A program made the position numbers and the translations under genes. From the NCBI GenBank assembly GCA_900763685.1, contig CAAFLF010000040.1, forward strand, positions 1-23,239: DNA of 23,239 nt. The letters are read 5' to 3'. This document shows positions 22,348-23,239 of the stretch, piece by piece. Below the pieces are notes generated by a model, which saw only the letters and a list, made by a program, of their open reading frames with translations, was not told the DNA's origin and did no database searches. Position 1 is the first letter of the stretch, and every line of letters starts with the position of its first letter. This DNA comes from an uncultured Oscillospiraceae bacterium (GTDB taxonomy: Bacteria; Bacillota; Clostridia; Oscillospirales; Oscillospiraceae).

Positions 22348-22556
22348 TTCCGCTCCAGGGCGCTGAGGCGGCGATTCAGGTCCTTGATCTGCTCCTCCAC
22401 CACCGGCATCCGCCGGGCGAAGTTGTTGTGCTCCCGCACCTCCCGCGTCAGCTCGTCCAGCTTGGTCTCCGTCACCGCCTGGGAGCGGCTGTTGGCGATC
22501 AGCACCCCCAGCAGCGTCACCGCGCCGGAGATCAGCGCCACCACAACCGCGTCCAT
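22344..22556 (-). CDS. XhlA-like lysis accessory protein (70 aa)
   Basis: One N-terminal membrane segment (about 1-22, MDAVVVALISGAVTLLGVLI) is followed by a charged coiled-coil: TKLDELTREVREHNNF, then VEEQIKDLNRRLSALERK. This plan matches the small proteins coded at the head of Firmicutes phage lysis modules (hemolysin XhlA-like). The ATG at 22556 is preferred because AAGGA lies 8 nt upstream; an ATG at 22565 touches that site. First gene of the four-gene cassette. No clear promoter; TTGACG at about 22640 on the minus strand lacks a good -10. Confidence 0.65.
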   Translation of the reverse strand: MDAVVVALISGAVTLLGVLIANSRSQAVTETKLDELTREVREHNNFARRMPVVEEQIKDLNRRLSALERK

Positions 22557-22703
22557 CCCACTCATCCTTTCCGCCCATCAAATTCCTCTCCCTCCCGGCC
22601 CCAAGGCCGTGTATTTCCAGGCAAAGCCCGTCAAAGAGAGGGTCCCCCTCACCTGTTTTTGGCATGTTCCCATGCAAAAACCCCCAAAAATTTTCCGCTG
22701 AAC

Positions 22704-23239
22704 CCCGGTTGACCGACCAGTGGTGCCGGGGAACCCCGGCGGCTTTGAACCCCCCATATCTCCGGCTAAGAGCCGCCGCAAAGCGGCGGTTGCCGTCGAA
22801 ACACGCCTGCGGGCGTAGTCTTTTTTTGTAAAAAAAAGAATGCGTCGTTCACGGTGGAAGAAAAAAACGAAGTCGTTGTGGGACCCGGGCGCAAGCGCCC
22901 TCTCCCACAACGGGATGCGGCCCTAAACCGTCCTGCCCCAAGACCCTACAGCCCCTACGAGAACACGGGCGGAGTGCCTATCAGACCCCCGAACCCCCAG
23001 CCCCGTGCCGCACCCCTCACTCATCGGGCAAACCCCTGAATTTGACCAGCTCCTCTTCCCGCGCTTTCCTGTTGTACCTAAGGCATGGCCTCCGCAAGCC
23101 AAACGCCGCTGGCGTTTGGGGCGTCGGTCACGGTGCCCAAAATTCTTTGCTCGCTATCGCTCACAGAATTTTGACCGCTGCCACTCCTTTTTGCTCGCTT
23201 TTTCCGCCGCTGGCGGCGCTCGCAAACGTCCCCGCTTCG
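22704..23239. repeat. Dispersed hairpin-rich intergenic repeat, copy C (runs off the window)
   Basis: From 22704 to the right edge no gene is seen. The GCCGGGG hairpin (22725-22740), the linker GGCCCTAAACCGTCCTGCCC, the ACGAGAACACGGGCGGAGTG block and the ATCGGGCAAA stretch match copy B closely. Between the first two, copy C has its own hairpins, including a 10-bp CGTTGTGGGA stem (22874-22883 with 22903-22912) in the place of the CCCGGCGG stems of A and B. After GCGCTTTCC (about 23069) it departs from A and B: an inverted copy of the copy-B module lies at 23074-23130, followed by a CAAAATTCT hairpin (23138-23173). Confidence 0.75.

Noticed and set aside
6839..23239. Repeat copies as insertion sequences
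   Set aside because: No transposase frame and no classic terminal inverted repeats are visible; a non-autonomous element remains possible and is listed as a finding.

Overview
The window looks like chromosome from a spore-forming, GC-rich member of the Clostridia, probably an Oscillospiraceae relative. The evidence is a forespore/mother-cell gene run (ylbJ-like, yqfC, yqfD, phoH, ybeY), a DnaD/DnaC primosome pair, RecD2 without RecBC, DUF4358 lipoproteins, and very high GC from about 4.75 kb onward. The family assignment is inference; no rRNA or other marker is present.

Region 1 (1 to about 4.73 kb) is clearly less GC-rich and looks like the end of an integrative element plus its cargo. On the minus strand it holds a TnpW-like small gene and, upstream, a small gene broken by a one-base frameshift. 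At the left edge a ribosome-binding site points to a further minus-strand gene outside the window. Then come a dense set of perfect hairpins, a small membrane protein, a nested palindrome that could be an oriT, and a plus-strand cassette: ECF sigma factor, TTG-started membrane-anchored probable anti-sigma factor, a 53-residue unknown protein, and a lipoprotein, closed by a terminator.

Region 2 (4.78 to 12.7 kb) is native chromosome. It holds dnaD-dnaC (minus), an operon of an SGNH hydrolase and two DUF4358 lipoproteins (minus), a sugar-nucleotidyltransferase (minus), and a metal-regulated operon (Fur/Zur regulator, ZnuC-type ATPase, ZnuB-type permease). A Fur-type box overlaps the -10 of the metal operon promoter.

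Region 3 (12.75 to 21.3 kb) holds a ylbJ-like gene divergent from yqfC-yqfD-phoH-ybeY, then a small membrane protein, recD2, a HAD phosphatase and rnhA in close series. Region 4 (21.4 to 22.6 kb) is a four-gene, fully overlapping phage-type lysis cassette with no other phage genes nearby.

The most unusual feature is a dispersed, hairpin-rich intergenic repeat of about 0.5 kb, present three times (6839-7330, 16774-17332, 22704 to the right edge). Conserved linkers separate hairpins that keep their shape while their stem sequences change on both sides. Copies A and B are bounded by a short GTAGGG...CGACGAC repeat. One internal module of about 60 nt is absent from copy A, forward in copy B, and inverted and relocated in copy C. 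I do not recognise it as a named RNA or mobile element.
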